Below are positions 1-7,099 of a stretch of DNA of 10,642 nt, piece by piece. Source of the stretch: an uncultured Sphingosinicella sp. (GTDB lineage Bacteria; Pseudomonadota; Alphaproteobacteria; Sphingomonadales; Sphingomonadaceae); assembly GCA_946886275.1 (NCBI GenBank), contig CAMPIH010000075.1, forward strand, positions 1-10,642, written 5' to 3'. The notes below the pieces were generated by a model. That model did not search any database. It had not been told where the DNA came from and saw only the letters and a list, made by a program, of their open reading frames with translations. Every line of letters begins with the position of its first letter. Within the stretch, counting starts at the first letter, position 1. The position numbers and the translations under genes are program-made.

Positions 1-894
1 CCGCCGAACTGCACCGCCATCTTCCACCGCGACGTGCCGCCGACGGGCGTGAAGGTGATGATGGGCCGGGTTCTCGATGGAATGGCCGGCCACATGCTTT
101 CTGCACCGGGAGAGCGCGGCTTCGTCCGCTCCGATCTGCCCGAGGCGAGCAAGGACGACATCGTCGCCGCGCTTCGCGATTCAGGCACCGAGGTGCTCGT
201 CAATTATCTTCCGGTCGGCTCCGAGGAGGCGGTCCGCTTCTACATGGAATGCGCGCTCGAGGCGGGTGTCGCGGTCGTCAATTCGATGCCCGTCTTCATC
301 GCCAGCGATCCCGTCTGGGAACGCCGCTTCCGCGAGAAGAGGCTTCCGATCGTCGGCGACGACATCAAGGCCCAGGTCGGAGCGACGATCGTCCACCGGG
401 TGCTGTCGAACCTGTTCGGCCAGCGCGGAGTCAATGTCGCCCACACCTACCAGCTCAACACCGGCGGCAATACCGACTTCCTCAACATGCTCGACCGCGG
501 CCGCCTTCTCTCGAAGAAGGAATCGAAGACCGAGGCGGTTCAGTCGGTGATGGACGAACGGCTGGCGTCCGAGGACATCCATGTCGGTCCGTCGGACTAC
601 ATCCCCTGGCTCAACGACAACAAGCTCTGCTTCCTTCGGATGGAAGGGGAATTGTTCGGCGGGGTTCCGATGAACCTGGAGCTTCGGCTGTCGGTCGAGG
701 ACAGCCCCAATTCCGCCGCCTGCGTTCTCGACGCGATTCGCTGCTGCAAGGTCGCTCTCGAGCGCGGTGAAGGCGGGGTCCTCGTCGGGCCGTCGGCCTT
801 CTTCTGCAAGCACCCCCCGCAGCAGTTCAGCGACGACGTCGCCGCCCAGCTGACCGAGGAATTCATCGCAGGGCAGGCGCTGGCGGCCGAATGA
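1..894 (+). CDS. ino1: myo-inositol-1-phosphate synthase (inositol-3-phosphate synthase), 5' end cut by window
   Basis: NAD-dependent cytosolic enzyme that isomerises glucose-6-phosphate to inositol-1-phosphate, the committed step of inositol synthesis. The frame is open from base 1, so the true start lies outside; 297 codons are visible and the N-terminal Rossmann glycine motif is missing. Visible family landmarks, in order, are VPPTGV, NYLPVGSEEA, NSMPVFIASDPVW, VGDDIKAQVGAT with its conserved lysine, LNTGGNTDFLNML, the lysine-rich SKKESKTEAV segment, PSDYIPWL and SVEDSPNSAACVLDAIR, followed by the usual C-terminal HPPQQFSDD...EEFIAG. The pattern matches the shorter actinobacterial/archaeal type rather than the eukaryotic one. 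The stop codon overlaps the start of the next gene (ATGA), so the two are probably translationally coupled. Family assignment is very secure. The GTG at 34 is internal, not the start. Confidence 0.96.
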   Translation, partial: PPNCTAIFHRDVPPTGVKVMMGRVLDGMAGHMLSAPGERGFVRSDLPEASKDDIVAALRDSGTEVLVNYLPVGSEEAVRFYMECALEAGVAVVNSMPVFIASDPVWERRFREKRLPIVGDDIKAQVGATIVHRVLSNLFGQRGVNVAHTYQLNTGGNTDFLNMLDRGRLLSKKESKTEAVQSVMDERLASEDIHVGPSDYIPWLNDNKLCFLRMEGELFGGVPMNLELRLSVEDSPNSAACVLDAIRCCKVALERGEGGVLVGPSAFFCKHPPQQFSDDVAAQLTEEFIAGQALAAE

Positions 895-1619
895 ACTGCC
901 TGATCCTGGCCGCCGGTTACGGCAGCCGGTTGCGCGGTCTCGGCCCGTCCAAGCCGCTCGCGGAGGTCGCCGGGATCCCCCTCGTCGAGCATGTCGTCCG
1001 ATCGGCGGCGGCCGGCGGAGCAAGCCGCTTCACGATCGTCACCGGCCATTGCGCGGACCGGGTCGAGGCCTTTCTGGCCGATCTTTCCAGCCGGCTGGAC
1101 CTGCCCATCGCTCCGGTCCGGATCGGCGACTGGGACCGCCCCAACGGATATTCGGTCGTTGCCGGGGCCGATCGGATCGAGGGCGATTATCTGCTCTCCA
1201 TGTCCGATCATCTGTTCGATCCCGACATCGTTCGCCGGCTGATCGCCGCGCCCCGAACGGACGGCGTCCGGCTCGCCATCGACCGAAACCTCGCCAATTC
1301 CTTCGTCGATCTCGACGACGTCACCCGGGTCGAGACCGGACCAGGCGGGGAGATCGTGCGGATCGGAAAGGCGCTGGAAGTCCATGACGCGTTCGACACC
1401 GGTCTCTTCCTCGCGACCGGCTTGCTTCGAGCCGCGATCCTCGAAGCCGTCGAAAGCGGCAAGTCCGGCAGCCTTTCGGACGGGGTCCAGCGCCTCGCCG
1501 AACAGGGCCGAGCCTCGACCCTGGAAATAGAGGGCGCCTGGTGGGCCGACGTCGACGACGAGCCGGCCCATGCTTCGGTCGAGGCATGGCTGAGCCGCGA
1601 TCTTCGCCGCCAGGGCTGA
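891..1619 (+). CDS. nucleotidyltransferase, probable CTP:inositol-1-phosphate cytidylyltransferase
   Basis: A 242-aa sugar-nucleotidyltransferase-fold protein predicted to activate inositol-1-phosphate with CTP to CDP-inositol. The N-terminus carries the nucleotide-binding signature LAAGYGSRLRGLGPSKPL (residues about 6-23). NGYSVVAGADRI, then MSDHLFDP (metal-binding Asp), AIDRNLANSFVDLDDVTRV, GKALEVHDAFDTGLF and WADVDDEPAH follow in the order found in the cytidylyltransferase half of archaeal bifunctional IPCT/DIPPS proteins, as recalled from family knowledge. No CDP-alcohol phosphotransferase domain is fused; it is stand-alone, like the Thermotoga form. The start ATG overlaps the stop of the inositol-phosphate synthase gene, whose product would be its substrate. 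That is strong context for the substrate; by fold alone it could be a generic sugar-phosphate or phosphocholine nucleotidyltransferase. No clear Shine-Dalgarno is seen, which fits coupled translation. Confidence 0.85.
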   Translation: MNCLILAAGYGSRLRGLGPSKPLAEVAGIPLVEHVVRSAAAGGASRFTIVTGHCADRVEAFLADLSSRLDLPIAPVRIGDWDRPNGYSVVAGADRIEGDYLLSMSDHLFDPDIVRRLIAAPRTDGVRLAIDRNLANSFVDLDDVTRVETGPGGEIVRIGKALEVHDAFDTGLFLATGLLRAAILEAVESGKSGSLSDGVQRLAEQGRASTLEIEGAWWADVDDEPAHASVEAWLSRDLRRQG

Positions 1620-1634
1620 AGCGGACTCAACCCG

Positions 1635-3305
1635 CTACTCGGCGATATCGCGTCCGCGCGTCTCCGGAAGGAAGAGCAGGCCGATGACGACGGTCGCCGA
1701 CGCCACCACGACCGGATACCAGAGGCCGTAATAGATGTTGCCGCTCGCGGCGACCATCGCGAAGGCGGTGGTGGGGAGGAAGCCGCCGAACCAGCCATTG
1801 CCGATATGGTAGGGAAGCGACATCGACGTGTAGCGGATCCGGGCCGGGAACAGCTCGACGAGAAGGGCCGCGATCGGCCCGTAGACCATCGTCACGTAGA
1901 GGACGAGGATGGTGAGGATCAGCACCACCAGGGGCCGGTCGATCTCGTCCGGATCGGCCTTGTCGGGATAGCCGACCCGGGTGAGGGCGGCCTTCACCTG
2001 CGCCTGGAAGCGAACAATCGCCTCCGCCCGATCAGGGCCCGCGACCGCCTGCGGATCGACCGCCGGGATCTCCGTGTCGCCGATCCTGAGCCGGGCCAGC
2101 GACCCGGCCGGAGCGGCGACATTCTCGTAGGAGACGGCGGCGCGCGCGAGATAGGCCTTGACGATGTCGCAGCTTCGCGAGTCGAACCTGTTGCGTCCGA
2201 TCGGGTCGAACTGGAGCGAGCAATCGGCCGGGTCCGCGATCACCGTCACCGGAGCGGTCGCCTGGGCGGCGTAAAGGTCCGGGTTCGCGGCCTTCGACAG
2301 AGCGTGGAACAAGGGGAAATAGCTGATCGCGGCGAGCAGGCATCCGGCGAGGATGATCGGCTTTCTTCCGATCCGGTCCGACAGCCAGCCGAAGACGATG
2401 AAGAAGGGCGTCCCGATCGCCAGCGCGATCGCAATGAGGATATTGGCGGTGGCGCCGTCGACCCCCATCATCCGTTCGAGGAAGAAGAGCGCGTAGAACT
2501 GCCCCGCATACCAGACCACCGCCTGGCCGGCGACCGCGCCGAACAAGGCGATCAGCACCAGCTTGAGGTTCGGCCATCGTCCGAACGCTTCGGTGAGCGG
2601 CGCCTTGGAGGTCGTGCCCTCAGCCTTCATCTTCTTGAAGACCGGGCTCTCCTCCAGCTGGAGCCGGATCCACAGCGACACCGCCAGAAGCCCGAGCGAG
2701 ATGAGGAACGGAATCCGCCAGCCCCAGGCGGCGAAGGCCTCCTCCCCCATCATCGTCCTCGTCCCGATCACGACCAGCAAGGCCGCGAACAGCCCGAGCG
2801 TCGCGGTCGTCTGGATGAAGCTGGTGTGAAGCCCGCGCTTATGGTTCGGCGCATGTTCGGCGACATAGGTCGCCGCCCCGCCATATTCGCCGCCCAAAGC
2901 GAGCCCCTGGACCAGCCGCAACAGGACGAGCAGCACCGGCGCCGCGACTCCGATCGACGCGTAGCTCGGAAGCAGCCCGACCGCGAAGGTCGACAGGCCC
3001 ATCAGCGCCATCGTCACCAGGAAGGTGTTCTTGCGGCCGACGAGATCGCCGATCCTTCCGAACAGGATCGCCCCGAACGGCCTGACCGCGAATCCGGCCG
3101 CGAACGCGGCGAGCGCGAAGATGAAGCCGGTCGTCTCGTTGACGCCGGAGAAGAACTGGGCGGAGATGATCGTCGCCAGCAGTCCGTAGAGGTAGAAATC
3201 ATACCATTCGAAGACGGTGCCGAGCGAGGAAGCGGTGATCACCAGTCGCTCGCTCTGCCTCGCCGAGCCGCGGGCCGGCGCCTGCCTGTCCACGCTTGCC
3301 GCCAA
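1635..3305 (-). CDS. MFS transporter, metabolite:H+ symporter (MHS/ProP-like) family
   Basis: A 556-aa inner-membrane secondary transporter with twelve predicted helices. Family marks are the loop motif GRIGDLVGRK (about 83-92), RLVQGLALGGEYGGA (about 130-144), the second-half repeat GWLSDRIGRK (about 306-315) and the C-terminal LFLPETRGRDI. A hydrophilic insert of about 115 residues (about 340-455) lies between helices 9 and 10, on the periplasmic side in the standard topology. It has two cysteines (362 and 379) that could form a disulfide. The substrate cannot be read from sequence; MHS members move organic acids, betaine or similar solutes. The TTG start at 3305 is chosen because a TGA lies two codons upstream in frame and a G-rich ribosome-binding stretch sits about 8 nt before it; a GTG at 3293 is the alternative. 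It converges on the cytidylyltransferase gene with a 15-bp gap. Confidence 0.92.
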   Translation of the reverse strand: MAASVDRQAPARGSARQSERLVITASSLGTVFEWYDFYLYGLLATIISAQFFSGVNETTGFIFALAAFAAGFAVRPFGAILFGRIGDLVGRKNTFLVTMALMGLSTFAVGLLPSYASIGVAAPVLLVLLRLVQGLALGGEYGGAATYVAEHAPNHKRGLHTSFIQTTATLGLFAALLVVIGTRTMMGEEAFAAWGWRIPFLISLGLLAVSLWIRLQLEESPVFKKMKAEGTTSKAPLTEAFGRWPNLKLVLIALFGAVAGQAVVWYAGQFYALFFLERMMGVDGATANILIAIALAIGTPFFIVFGWLSDRIGRKPIILAGCLLAAISYFPLFHALSKAANPDLYAAQATAPVTVIADPADCSLQFDPIGRNRFDSRSCDIVKAYLARAAVSYENVAAPAGSLARLRIGDTEIPAVDPQAVAGPDRAEAIVRFQAQVKAALTRVGYPDKADPDEIDRPLVVLILTILVLYVTMVYGPIAALLVELFPARIRYTSMSLPYHIGNGWFGGFLPTTAFAMVAASGNIYYGLWYPVVVASATVVIGLLFLPETRGRDIAE

Positions 3306-3481
3306 TGGTCATCCCCCCGCTTACCCTTGTCCGGCCGGAGCCTAACAGAGGAGCGAACGGATGAAAGCCGCAGATTCCGTGCGAGAACATTCGCTCGCAT
3401 GGTTCTTGGGGGCGGTCTCCCAGTCGCCGGCCGAGGCAACCATATCCGGCCGGCTCCGTTGTCGCGCGGAAGGAGAAAGAG
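3306..3481. other. divergent intergenic region between MFS transporter and L,D-transpeptidase genes
   Basis: This 176-bp spacer must hold the promoters of both flanking, divergently transcribed genes. I see no convincing -35/-10 pair on either strand. The palindrome TCCGGCCGGA-like core CCGGCCGG occurs twice, near 3333 and 3450, flanked by GGAGCC and GGCTCC respectively, giving a loose mirror arrangement; in this GC-rich DNA that may be chance. An ATG at 3361 follows a good GAGGAG sequence, but its frame runs into the downstream gene and the peptide is not protein-like. Confidence 0.4.
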
Positions 3482-4147
3482 GTGAGATCCGTCGCTTTTT
3501 ATGCCGCCATCCCTTTGCTCTTCGCCACCGCCGCGTGCGAAGTGACCGTCAAGCAGGGCAATGAAACCGGAGCGCCGGCCAACAACATGACGGCCGCCCC
3601 GCAGCCGCAGAGTCCCGAGGAAATCGCGCGCGCCCGGATCCGCAGCGAGGCCCGCCAGCCGCTTCAGGATCTCCAGTTCGTCGTCGACATCAGCGATCGC
3701 AAGCTTCGGCTCATGCAGGGCGACCGGGTGACGACGGAACATGACGTCGCAGTGGGAACCGAGGAGTGGCCGACTCCGACCGGCAACTGGCAGATCCACC
3801 GGGTCGACATGAATCCGGAATGGATTCCGCCGACGAACGAGGAATGGGCGGAGGAAGAGGAGCCCAAGGCGCCTGGTGATCCAGAAAACCCGATGGGCAA
3901 GGCTCGGCTCGTCTATCGAATGCCGAACACGATCCACGGCACCGATGATCTGAACTCGCTCGGCAAGTCGAGCTCCCACGGCTCCATCCGGGTCGCCAAC
4001 GACGTCGTGCTCCAGCTGGCCGAGATGTTGTTGAAAGCCGGCGGCGCCTGGGAAGGACCGGAATGGTTCCAGCAGATGACGGAGAACCGGACCCGGGAAT
4101 ATCAGATCGAGCTCGAGAACCCCGTCCCGATCCGGGTCCAGGAATAG
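3482..4147 (+). CDS. L,D-transpeptidase (YkuD-fold) family protein with catalytic Cys replaced by Ser
   Basis: A 221-aa envelope protein. The N-terminus (MRSVAFYAAIPLLFATAAC) is a short signal sequence ending at Cys19, so a lipoprotein is plausible although Thr at -3 is a weak lipobox. A low-complexity linker (about 20-60) precedes the YkuD domain (about 64-218): FVVDISDRKLRLM, VGTEEWPTPTG, NPEWIPP, then IHGTDDL and SSSHGSIRVAND. Members normally read SHGC(I/V)R there; the Cys is the acylated nucleophile in peptidoglycan 3-3 cross-linking or in attaching proteins to peptidoglycan. Here residue 168 is Ser (codon TCC, 3983-3985), while the conserved His, Gly and Arg remain. Activity is therefore uncertain: it may be inactive, a binding protein, or a Ser variant. 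The GTG start is supported by GGAAGGAG about 7 nt upstream. Its last ~25 codons are repeated in decayed form at 7100-7165. Confidence 0.9.
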   Translation: MRSVAFYAAIPLLFATAACEVTVKQGNETGAPANNMTAAPQPQSPEEIARARIRSEARQPLQDLQFVVDISDRKLRLMQGDRVTTEHDVAVGTEEWPTPTGNWQIHRVDMNPEWIPPTNEEWAEEEEPKAPGDPENPMGKARLVYRMPNTIHGTDDLNSLGKSSSHGSIRVANDVVLQLAEMLLKAGGAWEGPEWFQQMTENRTREYQIELENPVPIRVQE

Positions 4148-4306
4148 ACGAGCGTCAGTCGCGCCTCGTCCCCTGGACTATGCGACACCCTCTTCGCTCG
4201 ACACCTGTCTGAGGAGGTCGCGGGCGGCGGCGAAGTTCATCTCCACCTCCTGCCAGAAGACGTCGAGGAGGGCGGTGATGTGCGGCACGTCGTGCCGTCG
4301 GATATC
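4071..4306. repeat. left imperfect direct repeat bracketing the TonB-receptor gene
   Basis: This segment covers the last ~25 codons of the L,D-transpeptidase gene and the 3' tail of a minus-strand gene. It aligns in the same orientation with 7099-7313. Well-matched blocks are AGCAGATGA at its start, GAACCGGAC...GGGAATATCA, GAGAACCCCGTCCCGATCC, GCTCGACA, ATCTCCACCTCCTGCCAGAA and GGCACGTCGTGCCG. Relative to the right copy it has about 33 extra bases after the transpeptidase stop codon and lacks 9 bases near 4270. The right boundary is soft, because similarity fades after about 4300. Confidence 0.8.
4178..4306 (-). pseudogene. truncated paralogous copy of the 90-aa gene at 7170-7442 (C-terminal part only)
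   Basis: On the minus strand this encodes RRHDVPHI, then TALLDVFWQEVEM, NFAAARDLLRQV and SSEEGVA before a TAG stop (complement of 4178-4180). That is nearly the C-terminal half of the intact small protein at 7170-7442, with a 3-residue in-frame deletion after DVPHI. The frame stays open upstream to a TAA at 4367-4369, but there only weak similarity (for example LLKDEWIDI against LLTEKYRLV) and no start codon with a ribosome-binding site are seen. Several substitutions are conservative, which suggests the copy was under selection for a while before it was truncated, or that it came from a diverged relative. It has no visible start and is probably not expressed as a normal protein. Confidence 0.75.
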
Positions 4307-4421
4307 AATCCACTCATCCTTGAGAAGATCGCAGAGCTGCTGCCGGGGCAGCTCGATGCCGTGAATTTATGGCGCGCTTCGAGACGATTCGACGGTCCTT
4401 GAACACGGGGTGTCAGGGTAA

Positions 4422-4437
4422 TCGCTTGCACAAGCGA
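4422..4437. promoter_or_regulatory. inverted repeat upstream of TonB-receptor start, candidate operator
   Basis: The perfect 7-bp arms TCGCTTG and CAAGCGA are separated by CA, 25 bp before the GTG start of the receptor gene. The position and symmetry suit a dimeric regulator binding the promoter or leader. TTGCAC inside the dyad could also serve as a -35 element, but no good -10 follows at 16-18 bp. No cognate regulator is in the window. Confidence 0.35.
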
Positions 4438-4462
4438 GTACATCAAAGACAAGACATGTTGA

Positions 4463-7099
4463 GTGTACCGATACTCTCTGCTCTTCGGGCTAGCCGTCTG
4501 TTTTGCCCCTGCGGCAGTTAGTAGTCAGCCGGCCAGGACACTGGAGCCTGTGGAAGACGATTACGGCGTTCGTGTGGAAGAGGACGGCACGATCATTATC
4601 ACGGCGCCCAGCCCGCGTGGTTCGGTGATAGGCAATGTCGATCCCGAGTTTCAGCTCGATACCGAGGACATCAGGGCGCTGGGTGCAAGCGACATAGGCG
4701 AGCTCATCGAGGCGCTCACGCCCCAGATCGGAGTCCCGCCCGGCGAAAGTCCGGTCGTGTTGGTCAATGGTCGCCGAATCTCGGGACCAGCCGAGATCGA
4801 GCGCTATCCGCGAGAAGCGCTCGAACGAGTCGATATCCTCCCGCCGCAAGTGGCTGGCGCCTACGGCTATCCAGTCGCAAACCGAGTCATCAATTTCGTC
4901 CTGCGCGAGAGCTTTGTCGGCGGCAGTGCCCAAATAAGCCAGGGCTTCGCGACCGCTGGAGGCCGTGGGAGTCAGGAAGCCAAGCTCAGCCTGCTCCACG
5001 TGGCCGGCGAAACCCGTTCGAGCTTCAGCCTGGATTATCGCCACGACTCCGCATTGTTCGAAAGCGAGCGCGGAATCATTCAAGCCGCTCCGGCATTGCC
5101 GTTCGATCTCGACGGAAACGTCGCGGCGACGATTTTCGGAGAGGAGATCGATCCGGAGCTGAGCGCGCTGGCAGGGCGGACTTTGACCGTTGCCGGCGTT
5201 CCCGGTTCAGCCTTTGCGGACAGGCCTTCGCTCGCCGATTTTGCGGCAGGAGGTGGCGCCATCAATCACACCGATGTCGGCCGGTTCCGAACCTTGCTTC
5301 CCGAGATTCACAGGCTGACCTTCAATGCCAGCCTCAGGCGAACGGTCTTCGGTGATGTCGCCGCCAGCGTGACGGCACGCGCCGTCGCTTCGGATAGTCT
5401 CAGCCGGCTTGGACTGCCGACGGCGCGGCTGCTGCTTCAATCGACCAATCCCTTTTCGCCCTTCGACGGCGACGTCTTCCTCTACCGCTATTTCGATACC
5501 GGCAGGCCGCTGTCGAGGGAGGCAGCCACGCGTTCGGCGCAACTGGCGGTCTCGCTCAGCGGATCGCTTTCGGGATGGCGCTGGAGCTATAGCGGGTCGC
5601 TCGATCACAGCCGGAGCACGACTCTGACCGATGCGGGCGCGGATACCGGCTTGCTGCAGGGCATGCTCGCCGACGGAAATCCGTCGCTCAACCCCTTCGC
5701 GCCTTTCGATCCTGCCACGATCTCGTCCATCGCTCGCGTCCGCTCCCGGTCGGTCGCGACATCCGTCACATCTCGGCTCCTGGCGGGAGGAAGCCTGTTT
5801 TCGCTTCCCGCCGGTGAAGCGCATGCGAATCTGACGGCCCACTATCGGATGCAAAAGGTTCGAAGCGAAACTGTCTCGGACGCAATCGAGCAGTTTCGCA
5901 ACAGGACGCGTCACCGAGGCGGTGGGGTCGGAATCCTGAGGCTCCCGATCGCTTCGCGTAGCAGCGAAGTCCTCGCGCCCGTCGGGGATCTCACCGCCTC
6001 TCTCAGAGCCGGAGTCGACCTTCAGACGCGATCGGATGCGCTCCTGACGCTCGGCTACGATGTCCGATGGACGCCGCACCGAATTTTGACTCTCTCGGCC
6101 TCGATGACAGAATCGGAACAGGCACTGAGCGACGAACAGGTCAGCGGTCCGGTGGTCGAGACTCCCAATGTTCCGGTTTTCGATTTTCGAACCGGCGAGA
6201 CGGTCGACATCGTCCGGATCGAAGGCGGCAATCCGGCATTGCTCAGCCCCAGCCGGCGCGAACTCAGGCTTGCGGCACTCCTGTCCCTCAGCCGCCAGCC
6301 AGCTTTGATCCTTTTTGCTGGCTATGATTCGTCACGCATCAGCGATCCGGTACGCAGCCTCCCCAATCCCTCGCCCGAAGTAGAGGCCGCTTTTCCCGAT
6401 CGCTATTTGCGAAATGCCGAAGGACGTCTGCTGCGCATCGACAGCCGACCGGTCAATTTCCTGCGATCCGATTCAGCGCAGCTTAGCTGGGGTTTCCGAC
6501 TGATGATGGCGCTTGGCGCGGCATCGTCCCGAGCCGCTCCGCCACCCCGCTCCCCCGCTCCGGTGCCGGAGCGCAATGCTCAGGCAAGACCGCCCGGGCG
6601 GTTATTGGGGCCGCCAGGCAGTGCAGCGGCCGGCAGGCTGATCGTAACCTTCCGGCATGAATACCAGCTCCGGAACGAGGTTCTCATCCGGGAAGGCCTC
6701 TCCAGGCTCGATCTTCTCGCTGGATCCTCCGCCGGTGGAACAGGCGAGCCGCGGCATGCTGTGACCTTCACCACCGCGATTTCCGGCAAAGCCTGGAACG
6801 TCTCGCTCAACGGGAACTGGAGGAGCTCAACCTCGGTGGGCTCCGGCGCAACCGAGCTGACCTTTTCGGATCTCGCGACAATCAATGTCGAAGCTTCAGT
6901 CGAGATCGGTGAGCAGCCGGGAGCAATGGACCGATTTGGCTGGTTACGAGGCACCAGCCTCGGCATCGACATCACCAATCTCTTCAACAGCCGTCAGGAC
7001 GTGCGAGACGCCCGTGGCGAGACGCCGTTGAATTACCAGCCGGCCTACCGCGACCCGCTGGGTCAGTCGTTCCAGGTCTGGCTGCGCAAGGCGTTCTGA
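4463..7099 (+). CDS. TonB-dependent outer-membrane receptor
   Basis: An 878-aa outer-membrane beta-barrel transporter, energised through TonB and of unknown substrate. Residues 1-~22 (MYRYSLLFGLAVCFAPAAVSS) form a signal peptide. TIIITAPSPRG (about 44-54) resembles a TonB box. The plug domain spans about 58-155 and includes DIGELIEALTP, VVLVNGRRI, REALERVDILP and YGYPVANRVINFVLRE. The rest is barrel, ending in GIDITNLFNS...DPLGQSFQVWLRKAF with the C-terminal Phe expected for barrel assembly. A Pro/Arg/Ala-rich segment at about 690-725 probably sits in a loop. The start is a GTG directly after an in-frame TGA (4460-4462), with no clear Shine-Dalgarno; the ATG at 4456 is in another frame and ends after about 22 codons. 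Codon use looks less GC-biased than its neighbours, and direct repeats flank the gene, which suggests separate acquisition. No FecI/FecR or TonB gene is adjacent. Confidence 0.9.
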   Translation: MYRYSLLFGLAVCFAPAAVSSQPARTLEPVEDDYGVRVEEDGTIIITAPSPRGSVIGNVDPEFQLDTEDIRALGASDIGELIEALTPQIGVPPGESPVVLVNGRRISGPAEIERYPREALERVDILPPQVAGAYGYPVANRVINFVLRESFVGGSAQISQGFATAGGRGSQEAKLSLLHVAGETRSSFSLDYRHDSALFESERGIIQAAPALPFDLDGNVAATIFGEEIDPELSALAGRTLTVAGVPGSAFADRPSLADFAAGGGAINHTDVGRFRTLLPEIHRLTFNASLRRTVFGDVAASVTARAVASDSLSRLGLPTARLLLQSTNPFSPFDGDVFLYRYFDTGRPLSREAATRSAQLAVSLSGSLSGWRWSYSGSLDHSRSTTLTDAGADTGLLQGMLADGNPSLNPFAPFDPATISSIARVRSRSVATSVTSRLLAGGSLFSLPAGEAHANLTAHYRMQKVRSETVSDAIEQFRNRTRHRGGGVGILRLPIASRSSEVLAPVGDLTASLRAGVDLQTRSDALLTLGYDVRWTPHRILTLSASMTESEQALSDEQVSGPVVETPNVPVFDFRTGETVDIVRIEGGNPALLSPSRRELRLAALLSLSRQPALILFAGYDSSRISDPVRSLPNPSPEVEAAFPDRYLRNAEGRLLRIDSRPVNFLRSDSAQLSWGFRLMMALGAASSRAAPPPRSPAPVPERNAQARPPGRLLGPPGSAAAGRLIVTFRHEYQLRNEVLIREGLSRLDLLAGSSAGGTGEPRHAVTFTTAISGKAWNVSLNGNWRSSTSVGSGATELTFSDLATINVEASVEIGEQPGAMDRFGWLRGTSLGIDITNLFNSRQDVRDARGETPLNYQPAYRDPLGQSFQVWLRKAF

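Larger units (their letters stand above)
4148..4462. other. gene-free region between L,D-transpeptidase and TonB-receptor genes
   Basis: This 315-bp stretch holds the gene remnant at 4178-4306, then about 155 bp (4307-4462) with no counterpart on the right side of the receptor. The second part contains the dyad at 4422-4437 and presumably the receptor promoter, though no clear -35/-10 pair is visible. Plus-strand frames here (for example from about 4307 to 4395, with LEKIAELLPGQLDAVNLW) look loosely protein-like but have no start signal and end in a stop. They could be debris of another gene brought with the receptor, or chance. Confidence 0.5.

Noticed and set aside
597..1571. Minus-strand open frame opposite the inositol genes
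   Set aside because: Antisense of two genes with clear family motifs; no start signal and no domain-like features.
1620..1636. Hairpin AGCGG/CCGCT between the cytidylyltransferase and MFS genes as a bidirectional terminator
   Set aside because: Only five pairs with a 7-nt loop and no T-run on either side; it also overlaps the MFS stop codon.
1806..3485. Very long plus-strand open frame opposite the MFS transporter
   Set aside because: The translation is Arg/Asp/Glu-rich low complexity typical of the antisense of a GC-rich membrane-protein gene; the minus frame shows clear MFS motifs.
3361..3564. Small plus-strand ORF with a good GAGGAG site ahead of the L,D-transpeptidase gene
   Set aside because: Most of it reads the transpeptidase gene in the wrong frame and the peptide has no signal, hydrophobic or regulatory-leader features.
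4237..4452. 71-aa minus-strand ORF
   Set aside because: Its frame does not match the gene remnant, whose homologous frame differs; Ser/Arg-rich shadow translation.
5207..6079. Minus-strand open frame opposite the TonB receptor
   Set aside because: Arg-rich, non-domain translation; the plus frame is a clear receptor.
4463..7099. Classical transposon or IS carrying the TonB receptor
   Set aside because: No transposase or terminal inverted repeats are visible; the flanking repeats are host gene tails in direct orientation, not IS ends.
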